Positions 1-10,078 of a stretch of 64,000 nucleotides of DNA are shown here, in pieces. The stretch covers positions 62,001 to 126,000 of the forward strand of contig CAWIKX010000024.1 of the NCBI GenBank assembly GCA_963836695.1. The letters run 5' to 3'. The notes under the pieces are model-generated. The model was not told the DNA's origin. It saw nothing but the letters and a program-made list of their open reading frames with translations, and searched no databases. Position 1 is the stretch's first letter; each line of letters opens with the position of its first letter. The translations under genes were made by a program, and so were the position numbers. Origin of the DNA: Roseiarcus sp963836695 (GTDB taxonomy: Bacteria > Pseudomonadota > Alphaproteobacteria > Rhizobiales > Beijerinckiaceae).

Positions 1-82
1 GCGCCCAGCCGACGGGCAGGTAGAGGGTCATCGCGGCGCCGGCGACAGTCGCCGACAACTTCAGGAATTCACGACGCTTCAT
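1..82 (-). CDS. sugar ABC transporter substrate-binding protein, N-terminus only (cut by window edge)
   Basis: Only the first 27 codons are inside the window. They read MKRREFLKLSATVAG and continue into a hydrophobic stretch, which is a twin-arginine-like signal peptide (RREFLK) as seen on many alphaproteobacterial sugar-binding proteins. A good ribosome binding site (GGGAGG) lies about 6 bases upstream of the ATG. The gene starts 14 bases inside the 3' end of the permease gene, so it is the third gene of the ATPase-permease-binding protein transport operon. The assignment as the periplasmic binding component is inferred from operon position and signal peptide; the mature domain is not visible. 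Confidence 0.6.
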   Translation of the reverse strand, partial: MKRREFLKLSATVAGAAMTLYLPVGWA

Positions 83-1403
83 GGATATCCTCCCTTGCAT
101 TTGAGGTCGCACTTGTTTTTGGCGGTCGAGGGGACTCGACCGGTCCGGTCCGCGCCGGGGCGAGCGACGGAGCCGGGCTCCGCCATCGCGCCAGAAGCTG
201 ACCCAGATTCTGTTCCTGCACAAGCACCGTGCCGACGATGATCAGTCCCTTCATCAGGAGCTGGACGTTGGAATCGATATTCTGAAGCTGAAGGATGTCG
301 GACAAGAGGCCGAAGATGAGGACGCCGACGAAGGTTCCGGCGAGCCCGCCGCGCCCGCCCATGAGACTTGTCCCGCCGATGACCACGGCGGCGATCGCGT
401 CGAGCTCGAGGCCGGAGCCGGCGTCCGGCTTTCCTTGCCGGTATTGGGCCACGAACAAGACGCCGGCGAGCCCGGCCAAAAGCCCCGAGATTATATAGGC
501 GGCCAACTGGACCTGCGCGACTTTGATGCCGGAGAGCTTCGCAGCCTCCGGATTGCCGCCAATCGCGTAGATATATCGGCCGAAGGTCGTGAAGCGCAGA
601 ACCGCCCCGAATATGAGGATCGCGGCGAGGAAGAACACGCTCGGCATCGGCAGGATGCCCCACACCATCGAGCGCAACACCTCGAAGGCCGGGGTTGCAT
701 TCGTTCCGGTGTAAACGGCGATGACCGCATTGTCCTGACCAGCGGTCAAACGACCAAGGCCAAGCGCGCTCACCATCATGGCCAATGTCGCAATGAAGGG
801 TTGAAGCCGTCCCGCAACAATGAGAGCGCCATTGATTGCTCCGAGCCCAAGCGCGACGCATGGGGTGACGAGAAGCACCGCGAGCACGCCGAATTTGGTC
901 GAGACCTGCGAAGCGGTGGCCAGCGCGATCGCGCCTCCGCAGATCAGGCCGAGCAACACGGGAATGCGGACGCCGCGCCACGGCCCCAGTACGATTTCCT
1001 TTCGCCGGCCCACCTCCACGTCTCGCCCGCGCTCAAGTCCGCGCAATACGAACCGGGTGAGGAACCCGACCCCCAGTCCCGTGGCGACCGCCGCGGCTGG
1101 AACCCCCATGATGGCGGCTGGCGTCCATCCGGGCTGGGTGAGCAACATAGCGCAGATGATCGTCGAGAAGCCCATGACCGACCCCACCGACAAATCGATG
1201 CCGCCAAGCAGGATGACGAGGGTCATGCCGGTGGCGACAAGGCCGGTGATCGATACTTGGCGCAGAACATCCGTCAGATTGTTGAAGGACAGAAAGATGT
1301 TCCTGCCCGATGAAGTGTGTGGTGAAGCGAACGCGCCGATCAGGCAGATAATCGCGAGCCCCCAATAGAGCTTTGTGCGCGATAGAAGGCGCAGGAAGCT
1401 CAT
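69..1403 (-). CDS. sugar ABC transporter permease (RbsC/XylH type)
   Basis: This is a 444-residue polytopic inner-membrane protein of the BPD_transp_2 family, the permease of a ribose/xylose/galactose-type importer. Family hallmarks are GGIDLSVGSVMG after the second or third membrane segment and AIGGNPEAAKLSGI in the cytoplasmic coupling loop. A loop of roughly residues 120-165, rich in Arg and Glu, is longer than in RbsC and recalls the larger XylH-type permeases. I chose the ATG at 1403 because it overlaps the ATPase stop codon as ATGA; an upstream extension of the frame is Arg/Gly-rich and not membrane-like. The C-terminus has a Pro/Ala-rich cytoplasmic tail. The substrate cannot be told from sequence. 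Confidence 0.9.
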   Translation of the reverse strand: MSFLRLLSRTKLYWGLAIICLIGAFASPHTSSGRNIFLSFNNLTDVLRQVSITGLVATGMTLVILLGGIDLSVGSVMGFSTIICAMLLTQPGWTPAAIMGVPAAAVATGLGVGFLTRFVLRGLERGRDVEVGRRKEIVLGPWRGVRIPVLLGLICGGAIALATASQVSTKFGVLAVLLVTPCVALGLGAINGALIVAGRLQPFIATLAMMVSALGLGRLTAGQDNAVIAVYTGTNATPAFEVLRSMVWGILPMPSVFFLAAILIFGAVLRFTTFGRYIYAIGGNPEAAKLSGIKVAQVQLAAYIISGLLAGLAGVLFVAQYRQGKPDAGSGLELDAIAAVVIGGTSLMGGRGGLAGTFVGVLIFGLLSDILQLQNIDSNVQLLMKGLIIVGTVLVQEQNLGQLLARWRSPAPSLAPARTGPVESPRPPKTSATSNAREDIHEAS

Positions 1404-3049
1404 AGGGCGTCGCCCTCCAGAGGCTCGCTCATGCCGGGCGCCGCAAGGCGCATGATGGCCTCTTGCGTGGCCTCGTCGCCCGAGAGCACGCCCGTCTGCC
1501 GGCCTTCGCACATGACCAGCACACGGTCCGACAACAGAAGCAGCTCGGGCATCTCAGAGGTCACAACCACAATGGCCAATCCTTCGGAGGCCAAGCGGAA
1601 GATGAGCTGATAAATCTCTTGTTTCGCTCCAACGTCAATGCCGCGCGTCGGCTCATCGAGAAGCAGGACGCGGGGATTCGTCGCCAGCCATTTGCCGATG
1701 GCGACCTTCTGCTGATTTCCGCCGGAAAGCGTCGCAGCGATTTGATCGATCCCCGAGCAACGCACCTGAAGTCTTTCCACCACGTCCGTGGCGAGAGCGG
1801 ATTCGCGCGCAAAGCCGCGAATGCCGAACCACAACTCCGCGCTAACAGATGGGAGCGCGACATTGTCGCGAATGGTCGAGGCGATGTGCAAGCCGAGCGC
1901 CTTGCGATCCTCGGTGACCATCGCGACGCCCAAGCGGCAAGCCTCGGCCGCCGAATTGAGTGGAACTGGCTCCCCGTCGAGGGCGATGTCGCCGCCGCGC
2001 CAACCGCCCGCGACGCCAAAGATCAACTCGAGAATCTCGGTTCGCCCCGATCCGAGCAGTCCTCCGATCCCAAGGATTTCGCCCCGTCGGACATCGAAGC
2101 TCACGCCTTGCAGGACCCGCCGCCAACCGCGGCTGCTCACTTTGTCGAGGGTGAGATTGCGAACGGATAGAACGGGCGCGCCAGAGCTGGCTACAGAATC
2201 CCGGCGGGTGAGCGTCACTTCTCGTCCGACCATCGCTGAGATAATGGCGCCTTGGGAAAGGCGCTCGATCGGAGCGGTCAACACGCGCTGGCCGTCACGC
2301 AACACGGTCACGCGATTGGCGAGCGCGACGACCTCATCCAAGCGATGCGACGTATAGATGATCGCAACGCCCGCTTGCGCCAATTGTCGCACGACCTTGA
2401 ACAGGGTCTCACATTCGGCCGTGGAGAGCGCAGAGGTCGGCTCGTCCATGATCAAGATCCGCGCGTCAAGCGACAGGGCCTTGGCGATCTCGACCAATTG
2501 CTGCTCGCCAATCCTGAGCTCCGCGATGCAACTCTGCGCGTCGATCTCGATGCCGAGCCGCTTCAATAATCCGCTCGCTGTTTTTACGATTCGCCGATGA
2601 TCGACGAAAGTTCCAAAGATCAGCGGCTCCCGGCCAAGGAAGATGTTCTCGGCCGCGGTCAACTCGGGAACCAGGTTGAGTTCCTGGTGGATGATCGCGA
2701 CGCCGGCGCGCTCCGCGTCCTGAACGCCCGAGAAGAGAACCGGCGCGCCCTCGATCCGGATCTCGCCGTCATAGTCGACGTGCACTCCGGCGAGGATCTT
2801 CATCAATGTCGACTTGCCCGCGCCATTCTCCCCCATGAGAGCATGGACCTCGCCGCTCATGAGATCGAAGTCGACGTCGCGCAGCGCTGTCACTCCGGCA
2901 AAAGCTTTGGAGACGCCGCGGGCTTGGAGCACAATGGCGTGGCCGCCTGGCGATTGCGCTGCGTGATCGGAATGGAGCCGTTGGCCCGATCCAGCGCTCG
3001 ATAGCGCCACGTCCTGGATGGAAACGCCGTGCGTCGTCATGCTCATCAC
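1400..3049 (-). CDS. sugar ABC transporter ATP-binding protein, two ABC domains (RbsA/MglA/XylG type)
   Basis: The 549-residue protein has two fused nucleotide-binding domains, as usual for carbohydrate uptake family 2 importers. Domain 1 has Walker A GENGAGKST, signature LRIGEQQLVEIAKAL and Walker B ILIMDEPTSAL. Domain 2 has the degenerate Walker A GLLGSGRTE typical of this family, the signature LSGGNQQKVAIGKWL and Walker B VLLLDEPTRGIDVG. It would energise sugar import with the permease downstream, whose start overlaps its stop by ATGA. The first about 40 residues before the ABC fold are poorly conserved, so the real start may be one of the internal ATGs; no strong ribosome binding site is visible. 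It is the first gene of the operon. Confidence 0.92.
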   Translation of the reverse strand: MMSMTTHGVSIQDVALSSAGSGQRLHSDHAAQSPGGHAIVLQARGVSKAFAGVTALRDVDFDLMSGEVHALMGENGAGKSTLMKILAGVHVDYDGEIRIEGAPVLFSGVQDAERAGVAIIHQELNLVPELTAAENIFLGREPLIFGTFVDHRRIVKTASGLLKRLGIEIDAQSCIAELRIGEQQLVEIAKALSLDARILIMDEPTSALSTAECETLFKVVRQLAQAGVAIIYTSHRLDEVVALANRVTVLRDGQRVLTAPIERLSQGAIISAMVGREVTLTRRDSVASSGAPVLSVRNLTLDKVSSRGWRRVLQGVSFDVRRGEILGIGGLLGSGRTEILELIFGVAGGWRGGDIALDGEPVPLNSAAEACRLGVAMVTEDRKALGLHIASTIRDNVALPSVSAELWFGIRGFARESALATDVVERLQVRCSGIDQIAATLSGGNQQKVAIGKWLATNPRVLLLDEPTRGIDVGAKQEIYQLIFRLASEGLAIVVVTSEMPELLLLSDRVLVMCEGRQTGVLSGDEATQEAIMRLAAPGMSEPLEGDAL

Positions 3050-3164
3050 GTTTCCGTCCGTAGCCCCACGCTACTGCGCTCTCCAGCGCGCGCGGACGAT
3101 TGTGAACGCGAATTTGTAGAACCTGGAGTGGGGTCCGTCAAAGTGCGCCCGCCCAACAAACGGC

Positions 3165-6100
3165 TTAAATCCGCCCCTTGGCCAGCGCCGCGAGTATCGT
3201 CTGCACGCGGTGGCTGGCGAAGGCGACAGAGACGTCCGGCCCGGACTTGAGACGCCAGTTGGGGCGCTCTTGGTCCGTCCCGGGCAGGTTGGTCGCAACC
3301 GTTTCGCCGACAAGGTCGTCGAACTGCGCGTGAGCAAACATTGACGCCGAACCGCCGATCAGCCCGTGAATGGCCGCCGCCGTCGCGTCAGGAAGCGGCC
3401 CGTCCTCCATCTGTGAGACTGTGAAACCTGCCTGGCCAAGCGCGCGCAGAAGCGCTCGCTTCTCCTCGCGTCGCGTCGCGATAGCCTCGCTCGCCTTGGC
3501 CAGGCTCAAAAGACCGAGCGATAGCCGTTCGGCGATGTCGGCGCCCTGCCACCAGCCGGCAAGCGTCGCCAGATCGTGCGTCGCAACACAGGCGACGGAA
3601 GTGGGCGAATAGGACACGGGAGACACGAATTCCACGCCCTTGCGCTCGAACCATAGCACCCGCATACCAGCGATCTTGGCGCGCGTCAGTCGATCGCGGA
3701 AACCATCAGGAACGGTGCCAAGATCCTCGCCAATCACCATGCACTGCGCGCGTTCGCTTTCGAACGCGATATGGCCGATGAGATCGTCAAGCGGATAGGA
3801 CAGATAGGCGCCCTCCGCCGGACGCGCGCCATCGGGAATAAGGAACAGACGCTGCAGTCCCATGGCGTGATCGATGCGCAGCATGCCGGCATGGCGCATG
3901 TTGGCGCGGTAGACGGCGCAAAGTGACGCCCAACCCTCGCGCGCGCCAGCGAGCGGATTGAGAGCCGGCAAGCACCAGTTCTGCCCCTGGATGGAAAAGG
4001 GATCGGGCGGCGCCCCGATCGTGACGCCATGCGCGAGGGCGTGAGCGTGCGCCCAGGAACTCGGCGCCGTCCGGCGCGGCTCCGACTGCAAGATCGCGAT
4101 AGAGGCCTATTTCCAGGCCGCCGCTCCGCGCGCGCTCGGCGGCCTGCGCGAGCTGGCGGTCGGCGAGCCATTGGCAAAAGAGGGCGAATTCGAAGCCGTG
4201 GCGGTTGCTTTCGATTGCATGATCGATCGCCTTGGGATCGCCGTCGCGCAGATCCTGCGGCCAGAGACGCCAATTCTCGCCGGCCTCTCCGCCAGTGGCA
4301 GCCTGGAAGGCCCCGAAACGGCGCAACGTCTCGCCGCTCGATCGTGCGAAGCCATGGTAGCTGGCGACGATCGGATCGCTTGGCTGCGCCGCGCGAAGAC
4401 GGGCGAACGCTGCACTTCTGGCTTCAAGCGCCGAGCGCTTGGCGAGCCACACCTCCTCGTACTCGACATACTCGGTCTTCGAAGCGGCGGCGAACTGCGG
4501 CGCCAACGCCGCAAGCGCGGCATTCAGCGCCTCGTCCCGCGGTAGGCCCGTGTCGTCGAGCGCGTCGATGAAGATCGGATCGATGAACCGGCGGTCCGAG
4601 GGATAATAGGGGCTTGCCCGCCCCCGGTCCCGCGGGAACAGCATATGCAGCGGGCTCACGCCCAGATAAGCCGCGCCAGCCCCGCCCGCGTGTTCGCCCG
4701 CTATCGCCAGCGCCGAAAAGTCGCCGACGCCTTGGTCGTGACTGTCGGCGCCCGCGCGACGCAGGGCGTAGAGCTGGGCGGCGACGCCAAAGCGCTTGCG
4801 CCCGGCCGCTTTGGGACTGTACGCCGCTGCCGGCGCGATGGTGAGAGCACATTCGACATCATCGACAATGAGGCGGTGGCGTCCGATTGGCAGCATCGGC
4901 AGCGCGATTGGACGCTCAGAGACGGAGCGCCCGTCGGGCAGCTCTCGCCGGACACTGTCGGAGGCGTCGATCGACCATTCGGCGGCGGCGCCGTCTTCGC
5001 GCTCGATCCGCGCATCTATTTTGCCAGGCGTGTCGCGCAACGGCGCGACGAGCGGCTCGCCACTGCGCAGCACAAGCGAGAAGGGCAGGCGACGGCGCCG
5101 CGTCTCATCGATGAGGCGTGTTAGGCTTTCGCGCGCCTGGGCTTCGCTCGTAACCTCGAGATCGAGCGCCTTAAGAAGCGCGATATTGGTCTCCGGTGAG
5201 ACCAGCGTGCGTTTGCCAGCAATGTCTGTCCATTCCGCAGCGATCCCCGCCGCGTTTCCGAGCTTGCCGACCGTTTCGCCAGTGGGAGCCCCTGCATTAA
5301 GATCGCGCCCCGGGGTTGGGGCCTCTGCGAAGATGAGCGACGAGCGTGCTCGAAGCCGCACAAGGTTGGCGAGCGCGATGGGGTGTTCGGGCAATTCGGG
5401 AACATCTGTGTCGACAAGGACGCGCCAGCCCATGCCAACGCGCGGAGAGGGAAGCGTTAGCTCCTCATCCGCATTCGAGCGGTTCATCGCAAGCGCGACG
5501 CGATCCACACCATCGCCCCGAGGCGTGGCGAAGACGGCGACGAGAACCCCGCCCTCGCCGTCGTTCCATCCGCTTTGGGGCATCGGCCCGTTTGCGTCGC
5601 GCCACTCGACATCGGGAAGCTTGGTCGCATCGAACGGCGACCCCAGTCAGGAAGGCGTCGCGCGAGAACGCCGCGTTCGCGCGACGCGCCGCGATGAGTC
5701 GCGCCGTGAACGCGATGAGCGACGTGTCAGCGGTGCGCCAATCGATAGCGCTTATCGCGTTGTTCTGGGCGTAGGCGTTGTTGTTGCCGCCTTGGCTGAA
5801 GCCAAGCTCCGAGCCCATGCTGAGCATCGGCGTCCCACGCGACGCCAGCAATAGCGTTAGCAGATTGCGCTCGTCCCGGGCGCGCGACTCAACGATAGCC
5901 GGGTCGTCGCTCGGTCCCTCTACGCCGTGATTCCAGCTCGCGTTGTTGTCCGTGCCGTCGCGATTGTTCTCGCCGTTGGCTTCGTTGTGCTTGCGGTCGT
6001 AAGAGACAAGGTCGCGGAGCGTGAAGCCGTCATGGATGACGACGAAATTGACGCCTTCGGACGAGCCCCCTGCGCTTGCGAACACGTCGCGAGAACCCGC

Positions 6101-7321
6101 AATTCTAGTGGCAATCTCACCGCGCAGCCCCGGATCGCCGCGCCAGAAACGGCGCGCCGCATCACGAAAGCGGTCGTTCCATTCGCCAAATGCGGGCGGG
6201 AATTGGCCTAACCGATAACCGCCGGGGCCGATGTCCCAGGGCTCAGCGATGAGGCGCGCTTTGGCGAGTATCGGATCTGCGGCGAGCGCCTGGAAGAACG
6301 GCGCCCCTGGATCGAACCCGGTATCGCGGCGGCCAAGCGTAGTGCCAAGGTCGAAGCGAAAGCCGTCGATGCCGCCCTGGACCATCCAGCGTTTGAGCGC
6401 CCCGATAGCCATCTCGACGACCAGGGGGCGATCGAGCGCGAGGCAATTGCCGGTGCCCGTATCGTTGACGTAGGTCTCGGGATTGTTGGGATTGAGGCGA
6501 AACCAGGCTGCGTTGTCGAGGCCGCGGAAAGACAATGTCGGGCCTAGCTGATCGCTTTCGCCGTTGTGATTGAAGACGACGTCGAGAATGGCCTCCATGC
6601 CGGCTGCATGCAGCGCATCGGTCGCTGCCCGGACGTCGGCCCAACCGCCCGGCGCCAGACGCGGGTCGGGGGATCCAAACACGACGGAATTGTAACCCCA
6701 AGCGTCCGACAGCCCGAGCGGGGGCATATGCCGGTCGTCGACGAACGTGTCCGCGGGCATGATCTCGATCGCGGTGACGCCAAGCTTTGCCAGATGTTCG
6801 ATCGACGCTGGATGAGCGAGGCCCGCGAACGTCCCGCGCGCGGTTTCCGGGATCGCCGGGTTCAGCCGAGAGAAGCCTCGCAGATTGAGCTCGTAGATGA
6901 CCAGCGCGTCAGGTGCGATGCGCTTATGTCCTGGCTCTCCCGCGGCCGGCTCTCCCGCGATAGCCTTCGGGGTGTGCGGGCCGGTCTCTTCGCCGAATTT
7001 GAACATCGACGAATGGAGCTCAAATGGGCGGTCGAAACGCCAAGCATAGGGGTCGGCCAGCAATTTTGAGGGGTCGAAACGAAAGCCTCGCTTCGGATCA
7101 TAGGGACCTTGGACGCGAAAGCCGTATCGCGCGCCAGCACTGAAACCGGGCGCGAGGCCGCGCAGCACACCGTCAGCATCGCGCGTCATCGGCGCACGAT
7201 GAATTTCGCGATCGCCGTCGTAGACACATAGCGTTGCACTCTCGGCGTTGGGCAGCACGAGCGCCGCGTCGAGGCCCCGCGCGGAGACAGTGACGCCACG
7301 CGCGCCCTTTGGGTCGCTCAT
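3165..7321 (-). CDS. glgX-malQ: GlgX-MalQ fusion: glycogen debranching enzyme joined to 4-alpha-glucanotransferase (two frameshifts in this sequence)
   Basis: The N-terminal half (about 7321-5320) is a GH13 debranching enzyme: DVVFNH, nucleophile Asp324 in FRFDLG, acid/base Glu360 in IAEPWD and Asp431 in IHDGF. It removes the short branches left by GlgP. The C-terminal half (about 5290-3165) is a GH77 amylomaltase with LRIDHAMG (nucleophile Asp), VIGEDLGTVP (acid/base Glu) and ATHDLATLAGWW; it disproportionates maltodextrins. The join is in frame and has no stop and no ATG, GTG or TTG codon, so this looks like one polypeptide. Two single-base insertions break the frame: an extra base in the C4 run at 5641-5644 and an extra A near 4058-4059 (plus-strand letters). 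Removing both leaves exactly 1385 codons, a 1384-residue protein. The start overlaps the glgA stop by ATGA. The frameshifts are probably sequencing errors, but real inactivation cannot be excluded. Confidence 0.85.
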
Positions 7322-8772
7322 TCAGCAGGACTCGCGAGATCACGATAAAGCGCGGCATATCGCTTCGCCGGGCCGCGCCAGGACACGTCCGACCGCATGC
7401 CGTTCAGTCTGAGCCGCCGTAAGACTGCTGGATCGCGAGCGATATCGAGAGCACGACTGAGCGCATAGGTCAGCAATTCAACCGAGGGCGGGTAGAACTG
7501 GAAGCCGGTTGCGACGCCGGCTGCTGTCGCCGCTTCGTTCGCGTCGATGACGGTGTCGGCAAGACCGCCAACGCGCGCGACGATCGGCGGGGCGCCATAT
7601 CGGAGCGCGCACAGCTGGGTGAGCCCACAGGGCTCGAAACGCGATGGCACGACGATAAAATCGGCCCCGGCCTGAATGAGATGGGCCAGCTTCTCGTCAT
7701 AGCCAAGGACACAACCGACCGCCTCTGGCGTCGATGCGGCCGCCACCGCAAAACCCGCCTGCAATGTTGGGTCGCCCGAGCCGAGCACCACAAGTTGGCC
7801 GCCCTTGGCGATGAGCCCCGGCAGAGCCTGCAACAGCAAGTCGAGACCCTTTTGGTCCGAAAGGCGTGAGATGACGCCGAACAGCGGGCGTTCGACGCCC
7901 GGCGCCAGCCCCATCTGGGTTTGGAGCGCGGTCTTGTTGCGAACACGCATGTCGATTCGTAGGGCGCTAAAGGTCTGCGGCAAGGCGGGATCCGTGGCCG
8001 GATTCCAGACGGTGTCGTCGATGCCGTTCACGATTCCGTGCACGACGGCAGCGCGTGTGCGCAGGAGTCCGTCGAGCCCCATGCCGGACTGAGGCGTCAT
8101 GATCTCTCGCGCATAGGTCGGCGAAACCGTGGTGATGCGGTCGGAAAGCCTCAAGCCCGCCTTCAGATAGCCGACGCCGCCATAATATTCGACGCCGTCC
8201 AAGGTGAACGCGTATGGAGGCAGGCCCAGTTCGCCGAAGATCGAACTGGGAAAGTGACCTTGGAAGGCGATGTTGTGGATCGTGATCACGGTTCCGGGAC
8301 GCGATCCGCCAGAATAGTTGAGATAGGCGGCCGTGAGCGCGGCCTGCCAGTCATGCGCGTGGACGACCTGGGGTTGGAACGCGCCGATCACCCCAAGACC
8401 GATGTCGGCGGCGACACGCGCGAGCGCCGCGAACCGGCGCGCATTGTCGGGCCAATCGAGCCCGTCGGGACCAAGGTAAGGGTTCCCAGGCCGGTCGTAG
8501 AGGTGCGGCGCGTCGATGGCGAACAAGTCCAGGCCGTCGGCCGCGCCGGCGAGCACGCGCGCCGGACCGCCGAAGAGGTCGTCATAGGTATGGGCCGGCT
8601 GCGCCTCGGCGAGCTTGGCCGTTACCGCCGGATAGCCAGGGACGAGCGTTCTGATTTCGACATTTTCGCGAGCCAGCGCGGCAGGCAACGCGCCGACCAC
8701 ATCGGCAAGGCCGCCTGTTTTGACAAGCGGGAAAATCTCCGAGGCGACGGAGAGAACCTTCAGCTCGCTCAT
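7318..8772 (-). CDS. glgA: glycogen synthase (ADP-glucose type)
   Basis: The 484-residue GT5 enzyme transfers glucose from ADP-glucose to the non-reducing end of alpha-1,4-glucan. The N-terminal KTGGLADVVGALP loop carries the Lys-x-Gly-Gly motif that binds the nucleotide sugar diphosphate. The C-terminal domain has PSRFEPCGLTQL with the conserved Glu of the retaining GT-B fold. The length matches bacterial GlgA. It starts at an ATG that overlaps the glgC stop (ATGA) and ends in an ATGA overlap with glgX-malQ, so the three are translationally coupled. Confidence 0.96.
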   Translation of the reverse strand: MSELKVLSVASEIFPLVKTGGLADVVGALPAALARENVEIRTLVPGYPAVTAKLAEAQPAHTYDDLFGGPARVLAGAADGLDLFAIDAPHLYDRPGNPYLGPDGLDWPDNARRFAALARVAADIGLGVIGAFQPQVVHAHDWQAALTAAYLNYSGGSRPGTVITIHNIAFQGHFPSSIFGELGLPPYAFTLDGVEYYGGVGYLKAGLRLSDRITTVSPTYAREIMTPQSGMGLDGLLRTRAAVVHGIVNGIDDTVWNPATDPALPQTFSALRIDMRVRNKTALQTQMGLAPGVERPLFGVISRLSDQKGLDLLLQALPGLIAKGGQLVVLGSGDPTLQAGFAVAAASTPEAVGCVLGYDEKLAHLIQAGADFIVVPSRFEPCGLTQLCALRYGAPPIVARVGGLADTVIDANEAATAAGVATGFQFYPPSVELLTYALSRALDIARDPAVLRRLRLNGMRSDVSWRGPAKRYAALYRDLASPAE

Positions 8773-10052
8773 TGCACGAGTTTGTCGATCATCGGCTGGG
8801 TGATCAAAGTGACGCCACTCTCCGTGCGGCGGAACCGCTTGGCGTCAAGCTCCGGGTCCTCGCCGACGACCAGGCCGTCGGGAATACGCACTTCGCTGTC
8901 GATGATGGCTTTGGCGAGCCGCACGTTGCGTCCGACTGTCACATACGGGAGGACGACCGTTTCGTGTATCGTCGTGTACGAATGGACGCGCACTCCGGTA
9001 AAGATGAGCGAGCGGCTGAGCGATGCGCCCGAGATGATGCACCCCCCTGACAGAAGCGACGATACCGCAAGGCCTCGGCGGCCGTCCACGTCATGGACGA
9101 ATTTCGCTGGCGGCGTGATCTCTCCGTAGGTCCAGATCGGCCAGCCGCGATCGTAAAGGTCGAGATCGGGAACGACGTCGGTCAAATCTACGTTGGCGCC
9201 CCAGTAAGCGTCCACAGTTCCGACATCGCGCCAGTAGGGTTTTGCCTCTTCGGTCGAGGTCACGCAGGACTGCGAGAAGTGATGGGCCACGGCCTTCCCG
9301 TTCTTGACGAGGTAAGGAATGATGTCCTTGCCAAAGTCGTGGCTCGAATTCTGATCCGCTGCGTCGCGCTTAAGAAGATCAATCAGGAATGCGGTCTCGA
9401 ACACATAAATCCCCATGCTGGCGAGCGCGACGTCGGGCTTGCCGGGCATAGGGGGAGGGTTCTTGGGCTTTTCGAGGAAGGCAATGATGTTGTTCTTGGC
9501 GTCGATATGCATCACGCCGAAACCCGTCGCCTCCTCAAGCGACGCCTCGAGACAGCCCACGGTCACGTCGGCCCCCAAATCGACGTGTTGCTGAAGCATC
9601 TTTTCGTAATCCATCTTGTAGACGTGATCGCCAGCCAAGAGCACGATGAAGTGGGGGCCATAGCTCTCGATGATGTCGATGTTCTGATAGACCGCGTCCG
9701 CGGTGCCAAGGTACCACATCGTTTCCGACACGCGCTGGGAGGCTGGCAGGACATCGAAGCTCTCGTTCCGCTCCGGCCGCAAAAAGTTCCATCCGCGCTG
9801 GAGGTGGCGGATCAGGCTGTGGGCCTTGTATTGCGTGGCGACTGCGATGCGGCGAATGCCGGAATTAATCGCGTTCGACAACGCGAAATCGATAATGCGC
9901 GATTTGCCGCCAAAATAGACCGCCGGCTTCGCGCGTCGGTCGGTGAGCTCGAGCAGGCGGCTACCTCGCCCGCCTGCGAGCACGTAGGCCATGGCGTGAC
10001 GGGCGAAGGGGGCGGAAACGCCCAGTTCCTTCGCCGTTTGCATTTTTGGCAT
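8769..10052 (-). CDS. glgC: glucose-1-phosphate adenylyltransferase (ADP-glucose pyrophosphorylase)
   Basis: The 427-residue enzyme makes ADP-glucose from glucose 1-phosphate and ATP, the committed step of glycogen synthesis. It has the nucleotidyltransferase motif LAGGRGSRLLELTDRRAKP, the sugar-phosphate loop FLEKPKNPP, and a C-terminal left-handed beta-helix region. I chose the ATG at 10052 (MPKMQTAKE) because GGAG lies upstream and the N-terminus then matches the family; the same frame stays open further upstream, overlapping glgB, but that part is not GlgC-like. It lies 26 bases after glgB and overlaps glgA. Confidence 0.96.
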   Translation of the reverse strand: MPKMQTAKELGVSAPFARHAMAYVLAGGRGSRLLELTDRRAKPAVYFGGKSRIIDFALSNAINSGIRRIAVATQYKAHSLIRHLQRGWNFLRPERNESFDVLPASQRVSETMWYLGTADAVYQNIDIIESYGPHFIVLLAGDHVYKMDYEKMLQQHVDLGADVTVGCLEASLEEATGFGVMHIDAKNNIIAFLEKPKNPPPMPGKPDVALASMGIYVFETAFLIDLLKRDAADQNSSHDFGKDIIPYLVKNGKAVAHHFSQSCVTSTEEAKPYWRDVGTVDAYWGANVDLTDVVPDLDLYDRGWPIWTYGEITPPAKFVHDVDGRRGLAVSSLLSGGCIISGASLSRSLIFTGVRVHSYTTIHETVVLPYVTVGRNVRLAKAIIDSEVRIPDGLVVGEDPELDAKRFRRTESGVTLITQPMIDKLVQ

Positions 10053-10078
10053 CGCAAACTCCGTCGTCAGGATGCCGC

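Noticed and set aside
4058..5644. Programmed ribosomal frameshifting in glgX-malQ
   Set aside because: The sites lack slippery heptamers and downstream structures, and similar indels hit unrelated genes across the window.
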